From contig JAENRP010000014.1 of NCBI GenBank assembly GCA_024741835.1, positions 228,921 through 292,920 on the forward strand: a stretch of DNA of 64,000 nucleotides. Direction: 5' to 3'. Both the position numbers and the translations under genes were made by a program. Below the pieces are notes generated by a model. That model made no database searches and was not told where the DNA came from. It worked only from the letters and a program-made list of their open reading frames with translations. This document shows, in pieces, positions 35,693 through 46,455 of this stretch (positions are counted from its first letter, which is position 1; each line of letters opens with the position of its first letter). This DNA comes from Diplocarpon mali (taxonomy: Eukaryota; Ascomycota; Leotiomycetes; Helotiales; Drepanopezizaceae).

Positions 35693-35880
35693 ATTTATAT
35701 GCATATCTATAACTATATCTAATTATATATATCTATATCTATATCTCTGTCTCTATCTCTACCTATTTCTATATCTATATATACTTCTATATCTCTATCT
35801 CTATCTCTATCTACTTCTATATCTATCTATATCTCCATCTCATCTATCTCTATACCTATATTCCTATATATATCTCAAGC
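35693..35880. repeat. Pyrimidine/AT-rich simple repeat, (TATCTC)n-like
   Basis: Imperfect hexamer-scale array of TATATC, TATCTC and TACTTC units. It forms an A+T-rich trough inside the GC-rich island. Confidence 0.85.
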
Positions 35881-37252
35881 CTAGTACCTAAGCTTACTCT
35901 CCCAAGCACCGAGCCACCTCGGCTACTACAGAAACCTGCCGTCATACACCGGCAGAACAATCAGCCGCGTAGACATCCCCCAACCCTCTCGCCATCCTCC
36001 CCCCCCAGCGCTGCCGCCGCAACCCCGAGCGCCGCCACTCCACCGCCGGAGAGAGGCGCAGCCCACGAACAGGCCGACAGGGCGCGCGGGGGAGAGGCAA
36101 CGGCGCCAGAGGGATCGCACGCCCCCGCGCACCCAGGCCCAGCCGGGACGTGCATGCGTCGCCGGGGGCCCCCCCGGCGCTCCTCCGCTCGAGCTATCCC
36201 CGAGGCTCGCGCTCGCGCACCCCACGCCGGCGCCCGGCAGGCTCTGCTCCCCGCTCGAGATCGAGGTCGCCGCCGCCGCCGCGGCGCACGGGGGTGGCCG
36301 TGGGGGAGCTGGCCGTCGGTCGACCCGAGCGGGGAGGCGGCGGGAGCCCATCGCCCGGCGGGCACCGGGCGGCGGGCGTTGCGGCCCGTGGGGGAGAGAG
36401 GCGTCGGCCCGGCGGAGGAGGCGGCGGGAGGGCCGAGCCAGGCCCTGGCTGATTTCTCTCTCTTCCTGGCAAGAGGCTTTATTAGTTCTCACGTGTGGAG
36501 CGCGAGTGGAAGACGCTGGGCTGTATTTTAACATACCAGGAGAAACTATTGAGCTCAGTATCCCTATGATTCCCAGTTCCCGAGAGAGTCTCGCCGATGC
36601 CTTGGTCGACAGTTGTTTTCATCAGGTCTTGGGCGAGTACGGTCTCGGAGGTGCCTTTTTGATTTATTGGTTTAGGGAGTTATCGAAATATAGGCTAGTC
36701 GAGCTATAGATTTCTTGCTTTAGAGGTTGATGTATTTCCAGATGTCTAGATTTGTCAAGTCATACATTTATAGAGTTGTGGATTGATAGATTCCTAGACT
36801 CCTGGATTCATAAAGCCATACATTGCAAGAGTTGTAGGTTGTCGGTGTACGGATCTCCTCCGCGAGGTCTCCCGCCGTTTTCCCTCGGGCACGGATCCCG
36901 CCAGCGGGCGGCCCGGACGGGAAGACGGGGCCGGGCAGATCGGCAGCGCGTGGCCGTCCGGCGCCGTACGTGACGGCTTGCACGGCCGGCCGGCGCCCGC
37001 CTCCGACTCTGCCGAGACGGCCGGGACATCCGGCCCGCGCACCGCGTCCGTCGGCACAGTCCCTCCGGGCCCTGGACGGCAGGGCCGCAAGTCCGCGAGC
37101 GACGTCTCGCCTGTCGACCGACCTCCCCCCGAAGTCGAGCCCGAGCCTGGCGAGCCCGGTCACGCTGCGCCGGCCCTCGACGGCGCGGCTGCCGACCGGC
37201 TAAGCGGCGGACGCGAATCTGTCGGCCTGACCTCTATTTGCCTGCAAGCCAT

Positions 37253-37935
37253 CACCTGAAGGGTGGTCCTTGAAATGTACTGCCTGAGAGCTGTTGACTT
37301 GACATCTATTTGCCTAAAGCCTACTACTTGGAACCTATAACCTGGAATCTATTTTGAAGTCTCCTCCCTGAAGTCTCCCTGAAGTCTCCCTGAAGTCTCC
37401 CTGAAGTCTCCCTGAAGTCTCCCTGAAGTCTCCCTGAAGTCTCCTCCCTGACGTCTATTTCCCCAAAGTCTCTCGCCAAAAGCGCTTTACCTGCAATCTA
37501 TTACGTGAAAGCGATGTACCTGAAACCTTTTGCCTGAAAGCCATCTACTTGACATCTGCTGACTTGGAGTCTATTACCTGAAACCTAATACCCCGATTCG
37601 ATCTTCTTGAAATATATTCCCTGGAATCTATTACGTGACAGCGATTTACCAAAAGTCTATGGCTTGCAAGCGATTTCCCTATTCCTTAAATCTATACCCT
37701 GGAGTGTATTCCCTGAAACCTGGTACCTAGAATCTATTTTCCTAAAATCTATTGTATGAAAGCGATCTACCGAGAGTCAATTCCATGAATCTATTCCCTG
37801 AAAGCGATTTATTCACAGTCCATTCCTTGAATCGATTCCCTCGATTCTATTCCCTGCAGCCTATTACCTAGAATCTATTTTCCCGAAATCTATTGCCTGG
37901 AAGCGATTCATCTAAAGTCTATTCCTCGAGTCTAT
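37253..37935. repeat. Degenerate minisatellite, unit about 12-13 bp
   Basis: Nearly 700 bp built from variants of TCTATTCCCTGAA and AAGCGATTTACCT in irregular order. Dozens of units are visible. The array is strand-asymmetric and contains no ORF. Confidence 0.85.
37365..37443. repeat. Perfect 11-bp tandem array inside the minisatellite
   Basis: Seven consecutive units of CCCTGAAGTCT. Their identity suggests recent expansion within the older degenerate array. Confidence 0.92.
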
Positions 37936-38735
37936 TCCCTGAATCACGCCATGCGGGCGTGGCGCCGCGCCGCCAGGGTCATGACTCGGACGCCGTCTCG
38001 ATGAGCGGATCTGCCGTGACCTGTCGGACTCCCAGACGAGCAGCACGTGCGACCGTTGACGCTGCAACGCATCGGCGCCCCACCCGCAGCCGAGGGATCG
38101 ACACCCCCCACGCCTCGCCCGTGGCGGAGGCCGGGGAGAGAGTCGGGCCGCGGAGTGGTCAGCTGACGCTCCGTGGTCGGGCCGCCTCGGGAGCCGAGGA
38201 GACGAGGGGCTGGCCGCAGTGCCATGCCGCGCGAGCTGCCGAGAGCCAGTTTTCCCACCGTCCGCGCGGGATGTTTTGGTGCCGAGTGCTCGCCGCGACG
38301 GCGGGATGGGGAGGCCAGCGCGACGGGACCCCGGGGAAGATCGGTGGCCCTCCACGCGCGACGGCGCCACCCCCGGGATGGGGGCCGGCCGGCCGATGGT
38401 GGATCGGCCGGGAGATATCGAACCCCACCCATGTCGACCGTCTCCGTCTCGCCCCGCCTCCTCGTGCTCGATCGGCCAGACCGCGGGCCGGAACCGACAG
38501 GACATTCCTGCGTCCCGCGGGAGCGACGCCGCCCGCACGCCGCGGACCGAGCGCATCGGAGATCGTGAGCTGGACCAGGGATGAGCAGGAGCACCCGCAT
38601 CCTGCCCACCGGAGAGGGAGGCTCGGGAGTCGCGCTCACCCGGGCTCTACGATGCGCCTCCCCCCCCTCGCCCCGTCCGCTTGGGCCGTCACGCCCAGCG
38701 ACGTGTTCGGATGGGGGGGGGGGGGGAGGGAGGGN

Positions 38736-38783
<48 letters not shown>
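38736..38783. repeat. (GA)n microsatellite beside a poly-G run and a single N
   Basis: About 24 GA units directly after a poly-G stretch (38713-38726) and an undetermined base at 38735. The N may hide a length error. Confidence 0.92.
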
Positions 38784-38784
<1 letters not shown>

Positions 38785-38988
38785 AGGGAGCCGTCGCACG
38801 TGGTCGCCGTGCATCTACGCGGGCTCTCTCGGCCGTGCGTAGGGCCGGGCTCGCGAGCCGAAAGCGTCACCTGATCATGGCTCGACATGTCAACACGCCG
38901 CTTCGGGAGCGGCCAGCTTCCCCCTTCGGCAGAATCTCACGTGCTCCTCCCGCCCCGTATCGTCTGTCGCGAGGAGCAGCCTGGACCG

Positions 38989-39055
38989 GACAGCAGGAGA
39001 GCAGGACAGCACGACAGCAGAACAGCAGAACAGCAGGACAGCAGGACAGCAGGGC
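38989..39055. repeat. GACAGCAG-type tandem repeat
   Basis: About eight units of 8-10 bp (GACAGCAG, AACAGCAG, GAGCAG). Confidence 0.88.
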
Positions 39056-39492
39056 ACGCAGCCTCGGCCCTGCCCACGTGTCCGCTATGGCCAGCTTCGG
39101 TGCCGCGAGATCCAGCCCGCTGCGCGCTCGCCGGGGGGGGAGGGACGCCTGGTGCTGGGCAGCGGGACCGTGTTTATAGGAAAAGGGGGGAGGGGGGGCG
39201 TAGCGAGATGCGTCAAAATGGAGACGGGTCCCGCTCACCACACCCGGGCATGGACGTCCGGAGATCATCGTTCGATTTCCGCTCCTGATCCCACGCGCGA
39301 GTCCCAATAGACTTTTGGGACGGCGGCGCGACGAGAGAGAGGGCCTGCGGTGCGGCGGTGGTCGTGCGCCCCGCCGGCGTATATATTCTCTGCTGGCCGG
39401 CTGCCGGCAAACGACGCGTGCCCCCCGCTGCCCACACCACCTCGCCCGGAGACCGCCCTCACGTCTTCGGTCGTTCGACCCGCGGCAGCACG

Positions 39493-39494
<2 letters not shown>

Positions 39495-39532
<38 letters not shown>
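39495..39532. repeat. (CT)n microsatellite at the gap edge
   Basis: About 19 CT units run straight into the N block, so the gap was probably caused by this repeat. Confidence 0.95.
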
Positions 39533-39716
39533 NNNNNNNNNNNNNNNNNNNNNNNNNNNNNNNNNNNNNNNNNNNNNNNNNNNNNNNNNNNNNNNNNNNN
39601 NNNNNNNNNNNNNNNNNNNNNNNNNNNNNNNNNNNNNNNNNNNNNNNNNNNNNNNNNNNNNNNNNNNNNNNNNNNNNNNNNNNNNNNNNNNNNNNNNNNN
39701 NNNNNNNNNNNNNNNN
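39533..39716. other. Assembly gap (184 Ns)
   Basis: Undetermined bases that hide the 5' end of the amino-acid permease. Confidence 1.
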
Positions 39717-41341
39717 CCGCCCCCGCCCCCCCGAGACCCGGCATCCGGTACGCCGAGATCGCCGAGGACGCCCGGCAGCGCGACGGCCAGACGGTCCGCG
39801 GGCTCTCCAACCGCCACGTCCAGCTCATCACCATCGGCTCCTCCATCGGCACGGGCATGTTCGTCGGCATCGGCGCGTCGCTGGCCCGCTCCGGCCCGCT
39901 CAGCGTCTTCGGCGCCTTCACGGCCTTCGCGCTCCTGATCCTCTGGCCGCTCTTCATGGCGGCGGCCGAGATGTGCTCCTGGCTGCCGGTGCGCGGCTCG
40001 CTCTTCCAGTTCGCGGAGCGCTTCGTCGACCCGGCCCTCGGCTTCGCCGGCGGCTACGTCTACTGCTACGGGGCGCTGATGCTGGTGATCTCCGACTTCA
40101 CCGGCTGCGTGGCCGTCATCGCCTTCTGGGACGCCGAGACCAACCCGGGCTACTACATCCTGCTGACCCTCGGCCTGTCGCTGCTGCTCAACCTGGTCGC
40201 CGTCCGGCACTACGGCGAGGTGGAGTTCGTCGCGGCCTCGTTCAAGATCGTGCTCATGCTCGGCCTGATCGCCGCCACTGGCGTGACGATGCTGGGCGGC
40301 AACCCGGCCGGCGACCGCTACGGCTTCCGGGCCTGGGCGCCGCCGATGCGCGAGTACCTCGAGCCGGGCGCCCTCGGCCGCTTCCTCGGCTTCTGGCGCG
40401 TGCTGACCTACGCCGCGTTTGCGTGCGGCGGGCCCGACGTGGTCATGCTGACGGCGGCCGAGGTGCAGAACCCGCGCGTCGTGCTGCCGCGCGCCACGCG
40501 CAAGATCTACCTCCGGCTCGGCATGTTCTACGTCGTCGGCACGCTCGCCCTCGGCATCCTGTGCCCGGCCGACGACCCCGCCCTCGGCCGCGCCCTGCAG
40601 GCCGGCGCCGCCGGCGCCGCCACCTCGCCGTGGGTGCTCGGCCTGCAGCGCCACGGCGTGCGCGGCGTCGCCAACCTCGTCAACGCCGTCGTGCTCACGT
40701 CGGCCTGGAGCTGCGGCAACGCCTACGTCTTCTCGGCCTCGCGCACCCTCTACGCCCTCGCCCTCAACGGCAAGGCGCCGGCGCTCTTCAAGCGCTGCCT
40801 GCGCAACGGCGTGCCCGTCTACGCCCTGGCCGCCGTCGCCGCCGTCTCCGGCCTGGCCTTCCTCAACGCCACCACCGCCACCAACGTCGTGCTGGCCTGG
40901 TTCGTCAACCTGGCCAGCGTCTCCTTTCTCATCACCTACACCATCATCCTCGTCACCTACCTCCGCTTCCGCGAGGCCGTCGCCGCCCAGGTCGGCCTCG
41001 ACGCCCTCTACTTCCGCACCCCGCTCGGCCTCCAGCCCTACGTCTCCTACTGCTCGCTCGGCTTCGCGCTCGTCATCGTGCTGTGCAACGGCTTCTACCT
41101 CTTCTGGCCCGGCGCCTTCGAGGCCGCCGGCTTCGTCTCCTGCTACTTCGGCCCGGTCTGGTTCGCCGGCCTGTTCGCCTTCTGGAAGGTCTCCCGCCGG
41201 ACCCGCTTCGTGCGGAGCGACGAGGCCGACATCTTCAGCGGGAAGCAGGCCATCGACGACGAGGAGGAGGACTTTGTGCGGCGGCAGGCGCGCTCGCCCG
41301 TGTCGCGCTCGCGGCAGATGGTCGAGCGCATCTTGTTCTGA
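39717..41341 (+). CDS. Amino-acid permease (APC superfamily, YAT type), 5' partial
   Basis: An uninterrupted frame of about 540 codons ends in TGA at 41339-41341. The start lies in the sequence gap. After a short Pro-rich stretch comes GIRYAEIAEDARQRD. The first transmembrane unit follows with LSNRHVQLITIGSSIGTGMF, the consensus of fungal amino-acid permeases (GSSIGTG, substrate-binding unwound helix). About eleven to twelve hydrophobic segments can be read. The usual AEVQNPR loop precedes a charged segment, as in this family. The C-terminus is hydrophilic and acidic (DDEEEDFVRRQ). It should be a plasma-membrane proton/amino-acid symporter; the substrate is unknown. Codons are almost exclusively G/C-ending, which also keeps other frames open. 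No intron is needed in the visible part. Confidence 0.88.
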
Positions 41342-41396
41342 GCCTCCTCTCGCCCCGGATGCCGTGGCACGGGGAGGCGGGCGGGCCGATGGTGCG

Positions 41397-41421
41397 GAGA
41401 GAGAGAGAGAGAGAGAGAGAG
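41397..41421. repeat. (GA)n microsatellite
   Basis: About 12 GA units followed by a short GT run, 55 bp after the permease stop. Confidence 0.9.
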
Positions 41422-41614
41422 GGTGTGTGTGTGAGTTTCACATGAGGTCACTGTGCGCAGAGGGAAAGCTTCTTCCAAGATGTTGTATTATAGTCGTATA
41501 TGAAAAGCTTGCTCTCGAAGCTCTTCCTCGGGTGCGTAGGGTAGAGACAGTATCTGCCACGTCTCACTTATCAGATGACTGATCACATGACCGTTGATCC
41601 CATGACCTGTATGC

Positions 41615-41618
<4 letters not shown>

Positions 41619-41649
<31 letters not shown>
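41619..41649. repeat. (AG)n microsatellite
   Basis: About 15 AG units. Confidence 0.9.
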
Positions 41650-41650
<1 letters not shown>

Positions 41651-41677
41651 GCAGATCAGTAGTTAGGCCAACAGATA

Positions 41678-41715
41678 CACCCGTCCACCCGTCCACCCGT
41701 CCACCCGTCCACCCG
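41678..41715. repeat. 8-bp tandem repeat CACCCGTC
   Basis: Four perfect units and a partial fifth. Confidence 0.95.
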
Positions 41716-42424
41716 CACGCCCCGGCTGCCCCCCCGGTCTCCGAGACTATTCTCATTGGTCTTGGTAAGGAGCCAGACGCACGCATCTTTGCGATAGTCA
41801 CGGGGCCGATGAATAGCCGATTCTGGTCGATGTACGGAAGTACCTCATCGGTACCATCGTAACTCGCCCAAGCAGGGTGAGATTCGAATCATGGTCGAGT
41901 AGAGCAGTAGCTTGTGATGCCTACGTGTAGCGCCCGAAACGGTCGACATCCTCACTGCCAGAGCCGAGGTGGACTGGATGGCAGAGAGCGCAAGACGCCT
42001 CTCTCCAGCAAAACGGGTTTGGTCAGCAACGGCCGCCTCGTCGGGCCGGGCTCGCGGTCGTTGCATCGACCGATTCCCGATTCGGGCGCGGGGTGGGAGA
42101 GGTCTCGCGCGCGGGGGCGTGGGGGCAGGGCTCTCCAGACTTTCCACGTCAGGTCGCGATGACACGGTCGGCTTCGAGTCCACACCGGGGAAGTGGGGGC
42201 GCTAAGCGAGGCTCGTGTTGACGAAGTCTCGTGGGTCGGGGTGATCGTGACACGCCCGGACAGAGGGCAGTCGTCTCCCGAGCACGAGCCTCTTTGGAGG
42301 AACCCCCTTGATCGGTCGCGAGTGGCGCCGGGCTCGGGAGTCGGTCAACCGCGGTTTACATGGAGAGAGTGGCCCAGACGGTATCTGAACGGCTACGCGG
42401 GAATAGCAGTCGGGTCTTGGACTC

Positions 42425-42532
42425 AAGGGCAGCCTATGCCAAGACCATCACGTATCCCTGAGATTCACTCTCCTCCTTTACTCTCATTATATGCCCTATA
42501 TATGACCCTGATCACTGTATTCTTATACTAGC
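42425..42532 (+). repeat. Direct repeat, left copy, flanking copia remnant
   Basis: About 108 bp, roughly 85% identical by eye to 43862-43970. Both begin AAGGGCAGCCTATGCCAAGA and continue through CTCTCGTTATATGCC-like sequence to GATCACTATATTC. Possibly a piece of an LTR. Confidence 0.7.
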
Positions 42533-42589
42533 TCTATTTTTCTTTTAGAAGAGAGCGGTTGCTTTATACGAATTAGTGATCTCTGTATG

Positions 42590-43570
42590 TGGTTTCTCAT
42601 CTTTCGACCCAACCTTTAGCTCGTACCGTCATCTGATTAGTTGAAATAAAAGTCTCTAGCGCCTATTTGAAGTGCTCTTCGTCATAGCATCTGCCTAATT
42701 ATCTCTTCCATTAATCCATCGTATTTCGGCTAGTTCTCTTCTCTTCATATGGTTGTCGAAGACCCATAATATCAATCATTAGCCTCTTCTCTTTTATTAC
42801 ACCAAGTTTGACAAGGCACTCGTGTAGCGAATATGAATCGGTACACACAATTAATATAATAGCCGGAAGGTTGAGTTGTTTCGTGAATCTGAGGGTTGTC
42901 GAGAGCGTAATCGCCATATCTGCGCCAGCTACTATGCATATACTTCAGAAGCTAGTACGCTTCCGGTAACTCTCTTGCTTTTCTTTAAACACTAATGGAG
43001 TAGGTTTCCCGTAATCATAAATTTGTCGCCTGTTACAGAAGTAGCTTCGTTTGCTAGAGTTAGAATATACCTAATCTGGCGACTCAAATCTTTATTATTC
43101 GCAAACGAGCCGTCGACCCATATCAATAGCTTCGCAGATGATAAATCAGGAGGAATCATCTATAGACCTCGTGATTGGTTTTGTATTTGCTATAATAATC
43201 ATTTTTCTTAGGATTTTGATACTAAGCGGCCATAGAAGTATCGAATGAAGCCTCAGGCTGGCAGATAGAGGCGATATAAGCTCCGCGAGCTCGTTGCGCC
43301 ATATATTCAGCTTTCGATAAGTCGGTCTATAATACGAACTTGAGCTTAAGGTCTTGGCCTTTTTGAGTAAGAACTATAGGGCCGTCGGTATGCAAGGTAA
43401 GAGTACAGCCATTGAAATTCAGTGGTGCCTTAGTCGTGAGCTTCTCGATCGGTTTAGCTCTAAGTTTAGCTACTTGCAATTTGGTATTTTCAAGGGTTGC
43501 AAAGCTCTCTTTTTCAGTACTAATTAGCAAACAAGGGTCGTATATCGAGGTAATCATTGATAATCGTTCT
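42590..43570 (-). mobile_element. Decayed Ty1/copia retrotransposon fragment (reverse transcriptase end and RNase H)
   Basis: Reading leftward, 43557-43327 gives MITSIYDPCLLISTE, APLNFNGCTLTLHTDG and LTQKGQDLKL. These match the end of the reverse-transcriptase domain of fungal copia polyproteins. After a stop come YMAQRARGAYIASICQPEASF (split by no intron) and, in shifted frames, the RNase H region. The latter is seen as WVDGSFANNKDLSRQI, RVTGSVLASEVYA and CTDSYSLHECLVKLGVIKEK. Several stops and frame changes show that it is dead. Gag, protease and integrase are missing, so the element is internally deleted. It lies between two short direct repeats. Confidence 0.82.
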
Positions 43571-43817
43571 TTATAATGCTTGTAGTACGTCGTCCACTAA
43601 AAGGTTCCTGCTTAAGGTATACTATATAAAGGCCGTAGTATATATATAATTATGCCCTTAGGGAATTGATAGCCCAACTCCTGAGGCAGACATTCTAAGA
43701 TCAACCTATTCAAATACTCAGTTCATTATATATAAGCTTCAGTAATCAGTATTAGTTTCATAAGATACGCACTAAAAAGGTATAATTGAATTCTAGTTAT
43801 AGTTATTAATGATCTAT

Positions 43818-43818
<1 letters not shown>

Positions 43819-43849
<31 letters not shown>
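43819..43849. repeat. (AG)n microsatellite
   Basis: About 15 AG units immediately before the right direct repeat. Confidence 0.92.
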
Positions 43850-43853
<4 letters not shown>

Positions 43854-43861
43854 AATCAGTA

Positions 43862-43970
43862 CTAAAGGGCAGCCTATGCCAAGACCATCACGTGTCCCTA
43901 AGAGTCACTCTCCTCCTTCACTCTCGTTATATGCCTTACATATGACCCCGATCACTATATTCCTACAAGT
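43862..43970 (+). repeat. Direct repeat, right copy, flanking copia remnant
   Basis: Second copy of the 108-bp unit in the same orientation, about 1.44 kb from the first. Its right end abuts the truncated flavin monooxygenase at about 43985. Confidence 0.7.
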
Positions 43971-43984
43971 ACCCTGCAAGCACA

Positions 43985-44336
43985 GATGGCATATCACAGC
44001 CCGTCGGAGGGTGATCAAAGAGAGAATGAAGGACGCAACCCACTTTCTCTTGACGTGATTAGAAAAGCCATTGTCCATCACAACTTTGGAGGCGGGTCTT
44101 CGACAGTACCGTCTATCGCACGGCGTGCAAGCTTTTCGTGCCGCCTCGAGGCATCCGATTTGATGTATTATCCGAACCCGTGAGGAAATGTGGCGATGCT
44201 CGCTCCCTCAGGTGGCGCGATTTCAGCATGTCTCGAGAACGACCTGCTCGATGCCGGCCTTTTCAAGGCAATATGATGCCGTCAGCCCAACCACTCCGGC
44301 CCCAACGATGATGACGCCGAATTCGGGCTCTGGCAT
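43985..44336 (-). pseudogene. FAD-dependent monooxygenase, truncated N-terminal fragment
   Basis: From the ATG at 44336 the frame reads MPEPEFGVIIVGAGVVGLTA, the GxGxxG dinucleotide-binding fold of aromatic-ring hydroxylase-like (PHBH-type) monooxygenases, then EKAGIEQVVLE. After a stop and a frame change the family's next block is recognisable (EIAPPEGASIATFPHG). Scraps follow up to VVMDNGFSNHVKRKW near 44040. The remaining roughly 80% of a normal gene is missing. The fragment ends at the direct repeat of the copia remnant, so an insertion or deletion there probably removed it. Confidence 0.68.
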
Positions 44337-45039
44337 GTTGATGTTGGTCCCACCTTGGAGGTCTCTGAAATTGGTTTTCCGCGCGGGGACGAGTTCGATC
44401 GTTGCCAGAAGACACACAAGAATAACAATGTTGAGACGAACGACTGACTGCAAGGCAGATTTTCCTTCGCAGTCCAGGTCGATGTTGGAGAGTGAATTCC
44501 CCGTAAGATTCGGATCAGTTTCTCGCTTGCTGTGGTAGCTAGGCCCGGCAACTGGCGGCGGTGTTACGGAGGGATCCTCAAGCACCTTCGACTGCGTACT
44601 GCTGCTTTTACTGCGGATCTAAAAATCCGCTTTAGAATGCAGGCATCGGTATCTTTAAGCAGACTCAAGGCGTCGGTCGCTTCTGCGAGGAAACGGCAAA
44701 GGATAGGATGAGGCGCGAGAAAATCCTTCCGGGAACAGAGCCTTGAGACCAGTGCCGCGCGCCGACATGCGTCCTTGACCTGGGCAGAATCCGGGACCTA
44801 CTTGGGAGATGGCAGCTCACACGAACTTACACTTGATCTCAACGCAGGCTTGCCGACTTGTTCTTTTCAGGCTCGCCGGATAGCGCTTCTACGACGGCTC
44901 TGCAAAGCAAGAACACCTAGTCTGCTGTTAGACCTGCACGCTGATGCGAGGTGAGTCGGTCTCGGTTCCATCGGTTTCCTGATATTTACTGTCAAGGACG
45001 AGAAATCTGTTTCCGAAACGAAGCAACCTGCCCATCTTC
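44337..45039. other. Spacer between two broken flavoenzyme genes
   Basis: Holds the upstream side of both ruins, which diverge from here. No intact frame with a domain was seen. Confidence 0.4.
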
Positions 45040-46455
45040 ACCTCTGTGTCCCACCAGCGTGACATGTCAGAGCTAGGCTGGAGGTTGAGTACCTGTGCAT
45101 ACAAGTCTGTCGCCGTTTCTGATCCATCGTTGACAGTGACTGCATCGCAGGTTGGATCCGGGCTTGATTGCGCAGGTTCAACTCGGGGTCGGTCTCTGCC
45201 TCAACCCCAACCATCACTTCTGTCTACGCGTGCACAACTCGCCACCTAGCTCTTCAACTACTCGGATACTCCATGCCACCGTATGGAGGCAACCCTAGAG
45301 ATCCGCGGGTCACGGGAGAGATGATCCACGCGTATCTGCAGACCTACGCCGAGGGCCATGACCTGCTCCGCCGCACTCGCTTCAACACGTTGATCTCCAG
45401 CACCGAGCAGACCGACAGAGGCTGACGGCTCGCCGCACGGGAGCCCGACGACATCATTGAGACGAGGAAGCTGCTGGTCGCCACGGGAGTAACGTCCATC
45501 CCGTACACCCCCGACTTCGAGAGCCTGGAGCACGACCCGGGCATCCCCATCATTCACTCCCGTGACGTTGGGATGGCGTTCGCTTCGCTGCAAGACAAAG
45601 GCGCAGAGCATTTCGTGGTCGTTGGCGCTGCAAAGTCCGCCTACGACGTCGTGTATCTGCTGCTCAGCCAGCAGAAGAGGGTGACGTGGATACTCATGGC
45701 GCATCTGAGCCCGTCGATTCTGAACTCTCGCAGCCTATTATGCTAGTTTTTTCCAACGAACGCCTCTCGGCCGCTGGCTCGGGGGCCTCTTCTGGGCTTT
45801 CTTGGACTTTGTCAGCGGTGTCCATGCAGGATACAACTACGGCGATCACGTCCGTGTGTCGAGGCCAGAAATTGGCCGCCAGAAGTGCATACATTCTTTC
45901 CGACAAGTAGAAGCGCAGGTGGCCAATATTCTCCAGCGTCTTCTGGGCGGACTCGGGGTCGTCACGCTTCCGGACTTCTGGCCCACGTTGTATAGCAAGA
46001 GCCTAACAATCAGACGTGACCAGATCAGCTTCATCAGAGACCGTGGCGTACACTTGAAGTCCGGGTCAGAGCTGTAAGCAGACTATGTCGTGATGTGCCC
46101 CGGGTTGTAGGTCACAGGGGAGTCTACCCCTTCATATCCTATACTCCTCCCCACACCTCGCGCCCGCCTTGTGAAACCCTGTTTGACCGGGAAGCCACTG
46201 AAACCCTCGGGTCTCTCCAGAGCTGGCCACTTTGGAATTTTTGACGCCGCCCAGAAGAATCTAGTCGGTCTGCCCGCGTACAGTAAGACGAACCTGGCCC
46301 GGGACTCCTCCCCGAAGACCAAGCCCGACGGAGACGGGGGCCTGGACTGGGCCTCCTACGACCCGGCTGCCAGCCCGGCCGTGGACGAGTATCTCGCGAG
46401 GAGAAGCGAGGCTGGTCCGCGAAGCAGCCCGAAAGGGCATGTCAAGCCATTCTAG
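45040..46455 (+). pseudogene. Flavin-binding monooxygenase (FMO-like), multiply frameshifted
   Basis: Ordered pieces in changing frames match one FMO-type protein. Near 45150 comes LDPGLIAQVQLG. 45271-45425 has MPPYGGNPRDPRVTGEMIHA and EGHDLLRRTRFNTLI. Then come IIETRKLLVATGVTSIPYTP and HFVVVGAAKSAYDVVYLLLS (second dinucleotide-binding region, about 45460-45680). LSPSILNSRS is near 45700. 45945-46075 has LGGLGVVTLPDFWPTLYSKS and GVHLKSGSEL. The tail has AAQKNLVGLPAYSKTN and YDPAASPAVDEYLARR (about 46240-46400). At least four frame changes and several stops separate the pieces, without splice signals to rescue them. The usual first GxGxxG region is not visible. It would once have oxidised a soft nucleophile or ketone using NADPH and FAD. 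Confidence 0.78.

Larger units (their letters stand above)
34853..39494. other. GC-rich satellite and microsatellite field
   Basis: About 4.6 kb with no gene I can support. It is a patchwork of simple repeats, listed separately. In between lie stretches of very high G+C (35100-35300, 36000-36450, 36880-37200, 37960-38720) that are open in several frames at once on both strands. Arg/Ser/Pro-rich frames at 35926-36534 look like by-products of composition. The 3' part must include the 5' flank of the amino-acid permease. Confidence 0.5.
41342..42424. other. Intergenic, right flank of the permease
   Basis: Contains two GA microsatellites and an 8-bp tandem repeat. A CTCGCCCAAGCAGGG string at about 41863-41877 also occurs at about 14178-14192. 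No gene was recognised. Confidence 0.45.

Noticed and set aside
35926..36534. Arg/Ser/Pro-rich frames on both strands in the GC-rich field
   Set aside because: All six frames are unusually open here because of base composition. No frame has a better start or splice context than the others.
37365..37443. Short regular repeats as a possible CRISPR array
   Set aside because: Units are 11 bp and directly adjacent without spacers, and the genome is eukaryotic. A minisatellite explains them.
38867..40654. 595-codon minus-strand frame across the gap
   Set aside because: It includes the undetermined bases as residues and is antisense to the permease. Charged, low-complexity composition.
39358..41445. 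A second long plus-strand frame over the permease
   Set aside because: It runs through the N block and reads as Arg/Pro repeats. It stays open only because of the extreme GC bias of the real permease frame.
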